This document shows, one piece after another, positions 36,078-45,374 of a stretch of DNA of 64,000 nt. The first letter of the stretch is position 1, and every line of letters starts with the position of its first letter. Location: the NCBI GenBank assembly GCA_031267795.1, contig JAIRYK010000022.1, positions 62,001-126,000 of the forward strand, in the 5' to 3' direction. Below the pieces are notes generated by a model, which was given only the letters and a program-made list of their open reading frames with translations, was not told the origin of the DNA and did no database searches. The stretch comes from Candidatus Endomicrobiellum devescovinae (lineage in GTDB: Bacteria; Elusimicrobiota; Endomicrobiia; Endomicrobiales; Endomicrobiaceae). Both the position numbers and the translations under genes were made by a program.

Positions 36078-36860
36078 TTATATTCCTAAAACAGATATTA
36101 TTATGCATATAATTAAAACAGAAAACATAGAAAATATTGGACCGAATTTACTTGCTGCAAAAAACGAAAATAAAAAGATCGCTATATATACAAATAAATC
36201 AATATAATCTGAATTGAAAAGCCTTCCTTCATTACTAAAACCAAAAACGGCTAAATATAAAGAAAAAGCTGCAAGAAACATTATAAAGACTCCAAAACGA
36301 ATAGTATCTGACATTGAGTTAAAATAAACTAAAGCTTTCATACTATTACTACCATATTTGAAGCCTTCGTATAAAAGAGAAATTCTCGTCCATAAATGTA
36401 AGGAATTATAAAGCAATATAAAAACAATCGGCGCTAAAATAATATACTCTGCTAATCTAGTAGCGAATATAGCCATTATAGCCATAGACAAAAATGATAA
36501 CATAGTTCTAAGGTCTCCATAGAAAAAAGGCTCACCTATAGCTGCAAGAGGACCTGCCATATTACTTTTAATTCTCTTCATATCGCGTATTATTTCTATG
36601 CGATTAGCCGGGTCCATCTTGGCTATTTCTTTTTCCATGTTGGCAACTATCCCTACTATCATGCCAACCATATAAGGTTGAGTATTAAAGTACCCTACAT
36701 GCCTTAAAAGAGCTTCCTTTTTCTCTTTTTCTACAGTGTAAAGCACGTCAAAAATTGGTCTTAATATAAAAACAAAACCTATATTTTGCATTCGCTCGTA
36801 ATTCCACAATGATTGCAGAAAAAAACTTCTTATGAAAATTCTAGAATACAGTTTAATCAT
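36078..36860 (-). CDS. PTS mannose-family subunit IID
   Basis: 260 residues. N-terminal SFFLQSLWNYERMQNIGF and GFFNTQPYM-like GYFNTQPYMVGMIVG mark the IID family; the C-terminal third is membranous. Works with IIC as the sugar channel. Overlaps IIC by eight bases. Sugar specificity (mannose, glucose, glucosamine or other) cannot be read from sequence. Confidence 0.93.
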   Translation of the reverse strand: MIKLYSRIFIRSFFLQSLWNYERMQNIGFVFILRPIFDVLYTVEKEKKEALLRHVGYFNTQPYMVGMIVGIVANMEKEIAKMDPANRIEIIRDMKRIKSNMAGPLAAIGEPFFYGDLRTMLSFLSMAIMAIFATRLAEYIILAPIVFILLYNSLHLWTRISLLYEGFKYGSNSMKALVYFNSMSDTIRFGVFIMFLAAFSLYLAVFGFSNEGRLFNSDYIDLFVYIAIFLFSFFAASKFGPIFSMFSVLIICIIISVLGI

Positions 36861-37494
36861 TTCTGGAATCCCTCAGAAATAAAGCTCTTATATTAGTCAA
36901 ATTATACGCCACTCCAAAACCTGCCACTGGAAATAAATACCATGCTTTCGCTAATCCCTCTAAAATATATTTCGGCAATACTGCATAAATATCACAAAGT
37001 AATTTGCCTCCGACTGCAATAGCAAATAAATAAAACAAAAAAGCCCTTAAAAGAAAAAGAAGTAACCCTAACCAAATACCAATTTCTATACGCCAATTTT
37101 TAATATCTTTAATGCCGCCTTCTACCCAATACATTATTTTAACGTTAAGCTTTCTACCTAATATATCAATCCACCTGTATAAATAAGCAAAAGGAATAGC
37201 TAAAAGTATGCTTAAAATCGCCGCATCTTTAAACCCTGGGAAATACGTGCATGCCCAAAAAGTAGATAAAATAGCTATCATTGAAACGTCTATAATAACA
37301 GCTACTCCCATAGGAATAGTTTTTATCCAAAATAATTCTGATATAGTCCCTATACAAAGACCTGTAATCGCATCGCCTGAAAAAAAACCAATAATCGGAG
37401 CACAAAATATAGGACGATAAATCATAAACTGTCCAAAAGCTGTTATGTCCGCGCTGCACAATGCTCCGATAAAAGAAACAAGAAAAATATTCAC
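36853..37494 (-). CDS. PTS mannose-family subunit IIC
   Basis: 213 residues, strongly hydrophobic with several membrane segments; the start FGQFMIYRPIFCAPIIGFF and GxxTGLxIGxxxELxW pattern (GLCIGTISELFWI) identify the family. Shorter than the roughly 260 residues of E. coli ManY. Four bases separate it from the GH57 gene. Confidence 0.9.
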   Translation of the reverse strand: MNIFLVSFIGALCSADITAFGQFMIYRPIFCAPIIGFFSGDAITGLCIGTISELFWIKTIPMGVAVIIDVSMIAILSTFWACTYFPGFKDAAILSILLAIPFAYLYRWIDILGRKLNVKIMYWVEGGIKDIKNWRIEIGIWLGLLLFLLRAFLFYLFAIAVGGKLLCDIYAVLPKYILEGLAKAWYLFPVAGFGVAYNLTNIRALFLRDSRND

Positions 37495-37498
37495 AATT

Positions 37499-39601
37499 TT
37501 ATAATCCTTTTTGTTTCTTTAAATTTGCGCTTGTAGTAAAAGAAAACGTTTTAATTTCATCCGGCTTGATCAAAAATTTTACAAGAGGAATCACAACAGT
37601 TCCTTGATAAGTTTTCTCAAACCCATTGTCTGAATTTGAAACAGTTTCAATAGGATAAACAAAAACTTCGCTTTTTTCAGAAAACTTAACTTCAATTTCC
37701 ATATTTAAATAACTATCGTATCTTTTCCATATATCAACAGTCTTTAGAACCGAAGAATCATCTCCGCTTTTTGATGTAAATGCAAAAACCTGTTCTGGAG
37801 CAAAACAAATATCTAAATTTTCATTTGAATTATTCTTTATTTCGTATTTAACGCCATAACCATTCAGCGTAGTGGAAATTTCTTTTGTAACTTTAACGTC
37901 TTTACCGTCAACTTTTCCGTACCTGCAAAGGACGAGCCTTGAATTCTTTTTTAAAAATTTTCTGTTATGATTTATCTGAGATTTGTACTCCCCTGCAAAA
38001 AAATCACCCTTTTCTTCATAACGATCAAACATACATTCTTCATACGTCACGTTATTTGCAAAAAAATGATCTATTAACGATGCTCTTTTATACTTGTCAT
38101 ACACCAAATACTTATCAAGATCCATTTCTTTCACTCTTATTAAATCGCTATGTATATTATGAACTTGAGAATCATCGTCATTTATAAGAAGCATTTTCCC
38201 CAAATTATCTTTAAGTTTTTTATGATAAGATTCATATCTTCTTGTCAAAACGTCAAGCAGATTATGATGAAACTTAAAAACGTCCCATTCAAAGATTGAC
38301 CCGCCGTTTGAAGGCGACACATAGATATTTTGCGTCTTACTTTCATACAAATATTCTTCACGCGAATCGCAGTTAAAGCCAAAAACATTCCAAGACGCCC
38401 TTCTAAGCATAGTTCTATTATAAAATTCCTCTGCCTTTAACAACATGCTGTAAGCAGCGTTTCTTAAATGAGGCAAATATAAACCGCCAAAAACTCCGTG
38501 CCAATAAGCACAATTACACTGCCCGGCATACAAGTCATGCATAGCCTTTTCGCTATGGCGCTTATTATGTTCCAAACATTTTTCAATTTTTTCACTTACG
38601 TAAATCATTTTTTTATGCAGGTTATTTGCTTCTTCATATTTCGTCAAAAAATTTCTCCAGAAGCCACCGTGCAGGAATCTCTTTACTTCATTGTCGTACT
38701 TATATTTTTCCAAAACATTTTCAAAAGATTGTTGCGCTTCAACAGGCAAAGTCCATTCTGCCATTTCATCATACGAAGAACATGGTAAATATACTCTGCC
38801 CGAAGACTTTCTTGTCTTTAAAATTTCTGAAAATGTTATCGTCTCAACAATATCAGAGTTTTCTTCTAAAGCCGTTAAAAATTTTTCAAGCCATTCATTT
38901 TCATAAACATGCTTGTATGTTGTCGGCCACATCCCAAACTTTTCTCCATCATCAGCCATAACTACAACAGGATCTGTCCCCGGATTTTCTTTCACAAGTT
39001 TCTTGAAATATTCTATTATGTCTTCAACTATACCAAAAGGGACTAAATATCTCATTTTTTTGCTTATCGGGAAAATATTAAGATTATATCCTTCATCTTC
39101 AGTAGTATAATAGCCGGTTAACATTTCTGCATCCATCCCTGCTGCAATAAAATGAGAATCGTCCAAGACGATGTATTCGCCTCCAGTCTCAGACAAGATT
39201 TTTGCCATGCCCGGTTCCCACACTCTTTCAGCAAGCCAAATTCCTTTGGCTTCTTTACAATCAAAAGTTTTTTTTATGTACTTAGTGAGCCTATTTATTT
39301 GCCCTAACTTATCTCTGTCGGGAATTGAAGCCATCAACGGCTCATAATATCCTCCTGACAATATTTCAAGATTTCCGATATGCACAAGTTTTTTTACATT
39401 TTTTATATAATCAGGATGTTCCTTCTCAAAATATTCCCAAATCATTCCACTGGCATGCATATTCCATTTTATCTTTGAATGGTTTAACATAATATCCATA
39501 AAAGGCTTATATGCCATGCGATAAGCCTTCTCAAAAACCCAACCAAAATTCCCAATAGGCTGATGATTGTGAGTACAAAAAATAAATTTAACTTTGCTCA
39601 T
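37499..39601 (-). CDS. GH57 alpha-glucanotransferase / alpha-amylase
   Basis: 700 residues, cytosolic (no signal peptide). All five GH57 regions are visible: HNHQP (11-15), GGYYEPLM (83-90), WLAERVWEP with the catalytic Glu125, ADDGEKFGMWP with the general-acid Asp217 or 218, and the YDEMAEWTLP segment near 290. The C-terminal DUF1925/DUF1926-type region matches archaeal 4-alpha-glucanotransferase. It would rearrange or degrade cytosolic alpha-glucan such as glycogen. The gene is embedded between PTS IIB and IIC with a four-base overlap to IIB, so it is co-expressed with sugar uptake. Amylase versus transferase activity is not decided. Confidence 0.9.
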   Translation of the reverse strand: MSKVKFIFCTHNHQPIGNFGWVFEKAYRMAYKPFMDIMLNHSKIKWNMHASGMIWEYFEKEHPDYIKNVKKLVHIGNLEILSGGYYEPLMASIPDRDKLGQINRLTKYIKKTFDCKEAKGIWLAERVWEPGMAKILSETGGEYIVLDDSHFIAAGMDAEMLTGYYTTEDEGYNLNIFPISKKMRYLVPFGIVEDIIEYFKKLVKENPGTDPVVVMADDGEKFGMWPTTYKHVYENEWLEKFLTALEENSDIVETITFSEILKTRKSSGRVYLPCSSYDEMAEWTLPVEAQQSFENVLEKYKYDNEVKRFLHGGFWRNFLTKYEEANNLHKKMIYVSEKIEKCLEHNKRHSEKAMHDLYAGQCNCAYWHGVFGGLYLPHLRNAAYSMLLKAEEFYNRTMLRRASWNVFGFNCDSREEYLYESKTQNIYVSPSNGGSIFEWDVFKFHHNLLDVLTRRYESYHKKLKDNLGKMLLINDDDSQVHNIHSDLIRVKEMDLDKYLVYDKYKRASLIDHFFANNVTYEECMFDRYEEKGDFFAGEYKSQINHNRKFLKKNSRLVLCRYGKVDGKDVKVTKEISTTLNGYGVKYEIKNNSNENLDICFAPEQVFAFTSKSGDDSSVLKTVDIWKRYDSYLNMEIEVKFSEKSEVFVYPIETVSNSDNGFEKTYQGTVVIPLVKFLIKPDEIKTFSFTTSANLKKQKGL

Positions 39602-40107
39602 TTGTCTGCCTCACAAACGGTCTGATGTTCTTTTTTTAATATGTGCATAATATCTCTTTTTTCATCATCTGGAAGAACTCTGCCTTCTATTTCAATCCCA
39701 CTAGAGTATATTTGCTTTAAACTCTCAATTTCTTCATTATTCACACATATATTCTCCATCAGCTGTTTTTTGCCTGATATAAAATGCATTCCACCAATAT
39801 TTAAAGATTTGATTCTTAAACCTCTCTCCAACATATACACAACATCTGATGGCTGAGTAACTAAAATCATAACTTTTTCTTTGTCGTAGTCTCCATTAAG
39901 TAGTGAAGCTGTCGCATCTTTAAGAGTCTTTACATCAAGCTTTATAAAACTTGGCAAAGCCATCCCCATAAGGATCTGTTGTGTTTTATCGCTTGCAGCT
40001 GAATCCGAAACAACTAAAACAGTATCTACATCAAGACTTTTAAGCCAACCTTGCACTATTTGACCGTGTACTAATCTGTCATCAATTCTGATCAAAACTA
40101 TGGACAT
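39598..40107 (-). CDS. PTS mannose-family subunit IIB
   Basis: 169 residues. The phosphorylated His14 is in IDDRLVHGQIVQGW, the family hallmark. Receives phosphate from IIA and hands it to sugar at IIC/IID. Its stop overlaps the GH57 start (ATGA). Confidence 0.95.
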   Translation of the reverse strand: MSIVLIRIDDRLVHGQIVQGWLKSLDVDTVLVVSDSAASDKTQQILMGMALPSFIKLDVKTLKDATASLLNGDYDKEKVMILVTQPSDVVYMLERGLRIKSLNIGGMHFISGKKQLMENICVNNEEIESLKQIYSSGIEIEGRVLPDDEKRDIMHILKKEHQTVCEADK

Positions 40108-40119
40108 TATGGGTTCCCT

Positions 40120-40554
40120 CTATATAATTGACATGGAAGACTCTTCTAATACCTTTTTTATATTTACTATACTTTTTTGTCCATTAATCAATACTTTATT
40201 AGCAAGCTCAGACAAATTTATATCCGTTTTGCTTAACATCACAGCAGACAGTATCATCGGAAGATTTACTCCTGAAATAACTTCAAATTTTAAACCTGTA
40301 ACTTTCAAATCTGCGCAAGCGCGGATAGAAGCGTTGCAAGGAGTGCCTCCAAACATATCGGCAAGCACTAAAACACCGTCTTTATCACTTACGTCTCTTA
40401 GAAGATTTAAAATACGTAAACGCATCTGTTCCAAATTGTCGTTTAAGCCAAGCGCAACAAAATAAAGATTAGGTTGCTTACCAGATATAGCCATAGTAGC
40501 ATCTACCAGCTCAGAAGCTAGACCGCAATGAGCTGCCACAATAATCTTAATCAT
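40120..40554 (-). CDS. PTS mannose-family subunit IIA
   Basis: 144 residues. Phosphorylation site His9 in VAAHCGLASEL and the VLVLADMFGGTPCNAS segment (about 80-95) identify the family. Most relatives have THG at the active site where this has AHC. Start overlaps the rapZ stop (ATGA). Confidence 0.93.
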   Translation of the reverse strand: MIKIIVAAHCGLASELVDATMAISGKQPNLYFVALGLNDNLEQMRLRILNLLRDVSDKDGVLVLADMFGGTPCNASIRACADLKVTGLKFEVISGVNLPMILSAVMLSKTDINLSELANKVLINGQKSIVNIKKVLEESSMSII

Positions 40555-41453
40555 CTGCCCTTCTTATAAGTTTCAGATATTAATTTTCCATTATTACAAC
40601 CTCTCAGAATGTCTCTGTGGCTAAGCTTCACTTTGTATTTTCTGCTTTTCAAAAAAGCAGCTAGCTTTTCAGCTGTAAAAACAGATCTGTGGCGTCCGCC
40701 AGTACATCCTATTGCAATAGTTAGGTAACTCTTCCCTTCATTTATGTAACCTGGGAGAGTGCTTTCAATAAGTTTTGAAAATTCTTTAAAAAATACTTTA
40801 AACTCCTTATGTTTTTCTATATATCTTTGAACAGATTTGTCACGACCTGTTTTATACTTTAATTCGTGGACATAATTAGGATTTGTTATAAAACGCACAT
40901 CGTAAACTATATCTGCGTCGTTTGGAACGCCGTATTTATAGCCAAAAGATACAACTGAAATGTTTAAATATCGTTTTTCAAATTGCTGAATATCAACAAG
41001 AACTGAAATTACTTTTTTCAACTCTCCTATTGTAAGATTTGAAGTGTCAATAACTTCGTCAGCAACGCTAAAAATATTATCTAGTATTTTTCTTTCCTGC
41101 TTTATTCCCTCACGAACCGATTTGCCACTAGGGTGGTGGTGGCGAGTTTCTGAATAACGTCTTAAAATAATATCAGCGGAAGCTGTAAAAAAAATAACTT
41201 TATAACTGATTTTTTTGGTTTTTAGAACTGCAAGAAAATTTTTGAATCCTGAAAGATGTTCTCCGGCTCGGGAGTCTATGCCTATTGCAATGTTTTTATA
41301 TTTTTTGGAATCCTTTACGCATATGTCTATAAAATCAACAATCATCTCAACAGGCATATTATCAACACAAACAAACCCAAAATCTTCAAAAATTTTGAGC
41401 GCCTGACTCTTGCCTGCTCCCGACATACCTGAAATTATATATAATTTAGTCAT
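40551..41453 (-). CDS. rapZ: RNase adapter / nucleotide-binding protein RapZ (YvcJ)
   Basis: 300 residues. P-loop GMSGAGKS (9-16), DNMP motif (about 31-34) and the C-terminal GCTGGRHRSV (about 249-258). In E. coli it directs RNase E to GlmZ and senses glucosamine 6-phosphate; in Bacillus the orthologue binds UDP-GlcNAc. The RNA partner here is unknown. Same operon as PTS regulators. Confidence 0.95.
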   Translation of the reverse strand: MTKLYIISGMSGAGKSQALKIFEDFGFVCVDNMPVEMIVDFIDICVKDSKKYKNIAIGIDSRAGEHLSGFKNFLAVLKTKKISYKVIFFTASADIILRRYSETRHHHPSGKSVREGIKQERKILDNIFSVADEVIDTSNLTIGELKKVISVLVDIQQFEKRYLNISVVSFGYKYGVPNDADIVYDVRFITNPNYVHELKYKTGRDKSVQRYIEKHKEFKVFFKEFSKLIESTLPGYINEGKSYLTIAIGCTGGRHRSVFTAEKLAAFLKSRKYKVKLSHRDILRGCNNGKLISETYKKGR

Positions 41454-41456
41454 GGA

Positions 41457-42395
41457 CTATTGATTATTTAGTTCTTGACGCAGTTTAGAGTCTAATGCTT
41501 TAGCGGTAAAATGTCCCTTGTTTTTTAGCCTTTGATTTAAACTTGCCGTCTCAATAAGAATAGCAATATTTCTGCCGGGTGCAATAGGAATTGTAATCTC
41601 AGGAACCTCAACACCTAAATACTCTACATAATAGTCATCAATCCCGATTCTATCATACTTTTTAAGCTGGTCCCACTCTTCAAGTTTTATAACTAGCTCC
41701 ATTTTGGACTTATATAAAATATTTCCTACGCCAAAAAGTTCTTTAATGTCTATAATTCCTATACCTCTTACTTCTATCAAATGCCTTGTAATATCTAAAC
41801 CACTTCCTGTTAAAAATTTCCCTGAAGAAAGTTTCTTTATATTAACTATATCGTCAGCAATAAATTTGTGTCCTCTTTTAACAAGTTCAAGTACGCATTC
41901 TGATTTTCCTATCCCAGATTTTCCTACAATTAAAACCCCAAGTCCATAAACATTTACCATAACACCGTGTATTTTAATTGAAGGCGCAAGCTTATTGTCT
42001 AAGTAATAATTTAAATCCCTAGCGAAAGGAGAAGCTGTTAAAGGCGTCTTTAAAAGAGGAACGTCTAAATCAGAAAAAACTTTAAGCATAGCGTCTGTAG
42101 GTGGCAAATCTCTAGTTAAAATACAAGCTACAGCTTTTTCATTTGAAAAAATTTTAGTCAACACTTTTATCTGAGAATCATTATCCAAATGACTAAAATA
42201 TGTATATTCTGTTATGCCTATAACCTGTATGCGCTCATATGGAAAATGTTCTAAGAAACCAGCTAAAGCAAGACCCGGTCTGTTTATATCAGGCACAGTA
42301 ATACGCCTACAAATACCGCCTTTTCCAGCTAACAGTTTGAATTTGAAAACCCCGCTTTTCTCTTTAATAAGAACATCTACGTCCATAGTCATCAA
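41457..42395 (-). CDS. hprK: HPr kinase/phosphorylase
   Basis: 312 residues. The P-loop GKSGIGKSE and following EL-KRGHKFIADD (about 155-180) and the HprK signature EVRGIGIIDIKELFG (about 206-220) are complete. It phosphorylates HPr on Ser46, which is conserved in ptsH here. The ATG overlaps the ptsN stop. Confidence 0.95.
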   Translation of the reverse strand: MMTMDVDVLIKEKSGVFKFKLLAGKGGICRRITVPDINRPGLALAGFLEHFPYERIQVIGITEYTYFSHLDNDSQIKVLTKIFSNEKAVACILTRDLPPTDAMLKVFSDLDVPLLKTPLTASPFARDLNYYLDNKLAPSIKIHGVMVNVYGLGVLIVGKSGIGKSECVLELVKRGHKFIADDIVNIKKLSSGKFLTGSGLDITRHLIEVRGIGIIDIKELFGVGNILYKSKMELVIKLEEWDQLKKYDRIGIDDYYVEYLGVEVPEITIPIAPGRNIAILIETASLNQRLKNKGHFTAKALDSKLRQELNNQ

Positions 42396-42850
42396 TAAGC
42401 ATCCTCTTGCTGTATAAGCTTTACTACTTCTTGCGTAGTTTTAGCTTCTTTTATGGCTTGTCTTAAAAATTTATCTTTAAACAATCTTGAAATTCTTGAC
42501 AAAGCCTTCAAATGTTGTCCAGCAACTTCAACAGGTCCAACTAAAAGGAAAATTATATGAACAGGTTCGCCATCAAGAGAATTAAATTCTATGCCTTTAC
42601 GAGATATACCAAGAACTCCTATTTGTTCATGCAAAAGATCAGTCTTACCATGAGGGAGGGCAACGCCCTGACCGATTCCTGTTGAACCGAGTCTTTCTCT
42701 TTCTAAGACAATATTTATTATATCATCGCTGTTTTTAATCTTTTTAGTATTTTTTAAAACTTCAGCCAGCTCTACAATCGCCGACTTCTTATCTGTTGCT
42801 TTCAGGTCGACAATTATTGCGTCCTGACTTAAAAAATCCATAATCTTCAT
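42392..42850 (-). CDS. ptsN: EIIA-Ntr type PTS regulatory protein
   Basis: 152 residues, fructose/nitrogen-type EIIA with the phosphorylated His67 in GVALPHGKT. In proteobacteria PtsN regulates potassium and nitrogen status; no sugar-specific membrane domain is attached here. Lies between hpf and hprK, the order found near rpoN in many genomes. Confidence 0.93.
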   Translation of the reverse strand: MKIMDFLSQDAIIVDLKATDKKSAIVELAEVLKNTKKIKNSDDIINIVLERERLGSTGIGQGVALPHGKTDLLHEQIGVLGISRKGIEFNSLDGEPVHIIFLLVGPVEVAGQHLKALSRISRLFKDKFLRQAIKEAKTTQEVVKLIQQEDAY

Positions 42851-42865
42851 CTACTTTCTCCTATT

Positions 42866-43423
42866 TTACATTTCATTGGGTTCTAAAAGAATTACAGACC
42901 CACTGTCATTGCGGTAAAGAACGCTTACTTTGTCGTTCAGTCCGTCTTTAAACATATATACTTTATAACCTAGATTGTCCATCTCGTTGATTGCTTCTTC
43001 AACCGTAACAGGTTGTAAATCAAAGCGCTTTATTTCTGAAATTTTTGTTCTTGAATCTTCCATAGTATCATAAGAAAATGCTTCTTCAATATTGCGTTTC
43101 TTATCTTTTAAAATTGCGAGTTTGTCTTTTCTATGAACTTTTTTTGAGATATCTTTTTGTTTTCTGAGTTGTTTTTCAAGTTTGTCTGAGGCGAAATCTA
43201 TTGAGGCGTATAAGTTTGTTGATTCTTCTTTTGATCTGAAAGAAATTTTTCCGGAGTGTAAAATTATTTCAGTTATCTGTCTGTTTTTTTCAACTGACAA
43301 AATAATATGGACAAAAACGTCAGTTGTATTGAAAAATTTTTCATATTTTGTAATTTTTTTTCGCACGTAAGAGTCTATGGAATCTGTCAGTTTAAGATGT
43401 CTTGCTGTTATGTTAATCTGCAT
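42866..43423 (-). CDS. hpf: Ribosome hibernation-promoting factor, long form
   Basis: 185 residues: N-terminal S30AE domain (MQINITARHLKLTDSIDSYV) and C-terminal dimerisation domain ending YKVYMFKDGLNDKVSVLYR, so the long form that makes 100S ribosomes. A longer upstream frame exists, but AAGGAG lies directly before the ATG at 43423. A good promoter is 26-54 bases upstream. Confidence 0.93.
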   Translation of the reverse strand: MQINITARHLKLTDSIDSYVRKKITKYEKFFNTTDVFVHIILSVEKNRQITEIILHSGKISFRSKEESTNLYASIDFASDKLEKQLRKQKDISKKVHRKDKLAILKDKKRNIEEAFSYDTMEDSRTKISEIKRFDLQPVTVEEAINEMDNLGYKVYMFKDGLNDKVSVLYRNDSGSVILLEPNEM

Positions 43424-43448
43424 TCCTCTCTCCTTTACGATACTATTT

Positions 43449-43477
43449 AATATACAAAATTTATGTACGTTTGTTAA
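43449..43477 (-). promoter_or_regulatory. Candidate sigma-70 promoter of the hpf-PTS operon
   Basis: On the minus strand TTAACA and TATATT are spaced by exactly 17 bases, located in the 89-base gap between lptB and hpf. This would allow the regulators and PTS genes to be transcribed apart from the LPS operon. Confidence 0.5.
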
Positions 43478-43512
43478 ATCATCAAGAAAATTCAACAAAT
43501 TTCTATTTTTAT

Positions 43513-44232
43513 CTACATCTTGAAATTATCGCCAAGATACACTTTCTTTGCTTTAGGGTTCTCCAATAGTTTTTTGGCGCTTCCCTCAAGTAAGATTTTT
43601 CCTTCATAAATAATGTAAGCTCTGTCAATAATTTCAAGAGTTTCTCTTACGTTGTGGTCTGTTATTAAAATTCCCAATCCTCTGTCTCTAAGACTTCTTA
43701 TAATCTTTTGTATATCATCAACAGTAATTGGATCAATTCCTACAAAAGGTTCGTCCAAAAGTAAAAATTTAGGATTGGTTACTAGAGCCCTTGCAATTTC
43801 AAGTCTTCTTTTTTCGCCGCCTGAAAGAGTAACGCTCATCTGTTTCCTGAGCCTTGTAAGACCAAAATCTTCAAGCAACGAGTCAACTTTTTCCTGTTGC
43901 TCGCTTTTTGAAACAGTAAGCATTTGAGCAACAGCCATTAAATTGTCTTCTACGCTCAAACCGCGAAAGATTGATGGCTCTTGAGCAAGATAACTGACTC
44001 CTGCGCGTGCTCTTTGATACATAGGCCAATCAGTAACCTCGTTGTCTCCCAAATAAACGCTTCCGTCATATGGTTTAACAAGACCGACAGTCATATAAAA
44101 AGTTGTGGTTTTTCCGGCTCCGTTAGGACCAAGCAAACCTACAATCTCGCCTTGTCTAACGCTTATGCTTATGCCGTTTACAACCATTCTGTGCTTATAT
44201 TTTTTAAATAATTCTTCAGTTCTTAGTATCAT
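43513..44232 (-). CDS. lptB: LPS export ABC ATPase
   Basis: 239 residues. Walker A GPNGAGKTT (35-43), Q-loop, signature LSGGEKRR (about 136-143), Walker B FLLLDEPFVGIDP and switch His in TDHNVRE are complete. Powers LPS extraction with LptFG and LptC. Start overlaps lptA by 17 bp. In many genomes rpoN follows; it is missing here. Confidence 0.96.
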   Translation of the reverse strand: MILRTEELFKKYKHRMVVNGISISVRQGEIVGLLGPNGAGKTTTFYMTVGLVKPYDGSVYLGDNEVTDWPMYQRARAGVSYLAQEPSIFRGLSVEDNLMAVAQMLTVSKSEQQEKVDSLLEDFGLTRLRKQMSVTLSGGEKRRLEIARALVTNPKFLLLDEPFVGIDPITVDDIQKIIRSLRDRGLGILITDHNVRETLEIIDRAYIIYEGKILLEGSAKKLLENPKAKKVYLGDNFKM

Positions 44233-44902
44233 TTATTGTATCTTCCATTTCTATTTTGCCTTTAACATCTCCTTCCATAAATATTTTTTTAACATCATTA
44301 TTATCGTAAAAAATTATTTTATTAGCTTCATAAAGTTGTTTTCTGCCTTCATACCCAACTTCGGCAACAGGTCTTTTTTTATCTTTTTTAAATATTGCCC
44401 CGCATGTCTTTTGATCAAACGTAGCATTATCGGAGCGAATAGTACCTGAAGATGTAACAACAAACACATCGCCGTATGCTTCTATGTTTTCACCGTTCTT
44501 ATCAAATTGCATCTCTTCCGCCCATATTATAACAGGCGTTGACGAACCTTTGACAAAATATTTTACTGAAGTTTTTTTACCCCTACCCCACAGCTTGCCT
44601 TTTCCTGCATTTGTATTGTATTTGGCAAAACTTCCCGACGCTTCAACTCTCTCACCGTTTGTAAATTTTGACACAATTTTTACATTTCCAGAAGCCAAAA
44701 ATTCTGAATGTTTTTTATCAAAAGATGTTTTGTCAGCAATTATTTCCGTATTTTTATTGTCAAACGTTTTAGATTCAAATATTGAATCCTGAGCGCAAGA
44801 AACCGCTGTGCTAAAAAAAACAACAGATAACAAAACAACAAAATCAATCAAGAACTGTTCGCTGATTCTTAATAGTAACTGTTTCAAGTTTAGTATCTGC
44901 AT
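44216..44902 (-). CDS. lptA: LptA (OstA-like periplasmic LPS transport protein)
   Basis: 228 residues with a signal peptide ending near VSCAQDS and an OstA domain (EIIADKTSFDKKHSEFLASG, VEASGSFAKY, EAYGDVFV, FMEGDVKG). The frame extends to 44950, but GAGG before the ATG at 44902 fits better; even so it overlaps lptC by 59 bp. A TTG at the lptC stop is another possible start but would leave a signal peptide lacking basic residues. LptA bridges inner and outer membranes. Confidence 0.85.
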   Translation of the reverse strand: MQILNLKQLLLRISEQFLIDFVVLLSVVFFSTAVSCAQDSIFESKTFDNKNTEIIADKTSFDKKHSEFLASGNVKIVSKFTNGERVEASGSFAKYNTNAGKGKLWGRGKKTSVKYFVKGSSTPVIIWAEEMQFDKNGENIEAYGDVFVVTSSGTIRSDNATFDQKTCGAIFKKDKKRPVAEVGYEGRKQLYEANKIIFYDNNDVKKIFMEGDVKGKIEMEDTINDTKN

Positions 44903-45374
44903 CAAACCTCGTTCCGTATATCGTCTGTCCAGGCTTTTTAATTTTAACATTGTTATCGCTATAAATTAAATTCTTTTTTGCATTGTACATTAAATTTGTA
45001 GTTTGCAAGTGCTCATTATTTGCTGTGTCAATAACGCATTTGCCTATTCCTTCAACATCGTATGTTTCCAAATTTATATCAGCGCCTTCTGCAATAAGCG
45101 TAGAAGCATAATTACCATTATCATAAAACTTTACTATGGGAAGCTTTAAATGAGCAATACTATCCTTTTCATCTATAATAGCCGATTCTGCTTCTATTAT
45201 CATTTTTAGTTTTCCATCTTCGGTTTGAGTTATAGTAAATTTTTCTATAGTACGCTCAGACATTGGCGGCATTTCTTCAATAACAATTTTTTCTGATTTA
45301 CATCCTCCTAAAAACAAAAAAATAGAAAAAAGAGCAGATATGCACAAAATAAATCTTTTTTTATAAAAATTCAT
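44844..45374 (-). CDS. lptC: LptC (LPS export, lipoprotein form)
   Basis: 176 residues with an N-terminal hydrophobic segment and lipobox LFLGGC, so probably lipid-anchored. The rest fits the LptC beta-jellyroll (FTITQTEDGKLKMIIEAESA; GKCVIDTANNEHLQTTNLMY). Located between lpxL and lptA with overlaps at both ends. Confidence 0.85.
   Translation of the reverse strand: MNFYKKRFILCISALFSIFLFLGGCKSEKIVIEEMPPMSERTIEKFTITQTEDGKLKMIIEAESAIIDEKDSIAHLKLPIVKFYDNGNYASTLIAEGADINLETYDVEGIGKCVIDTANNEHLQTTNLMYNAKKNLIYSDNNVKIKKPGQTIYGTRFDADTKLETVTIKNQRTVLD

Noticed and set aside
44903-44950. Longer LptA start at 44950
   Set aside because: It would overlap lptC by 107 bp and place charged residues before the signal peptide; the ATG at 44902 has a GAGG site.
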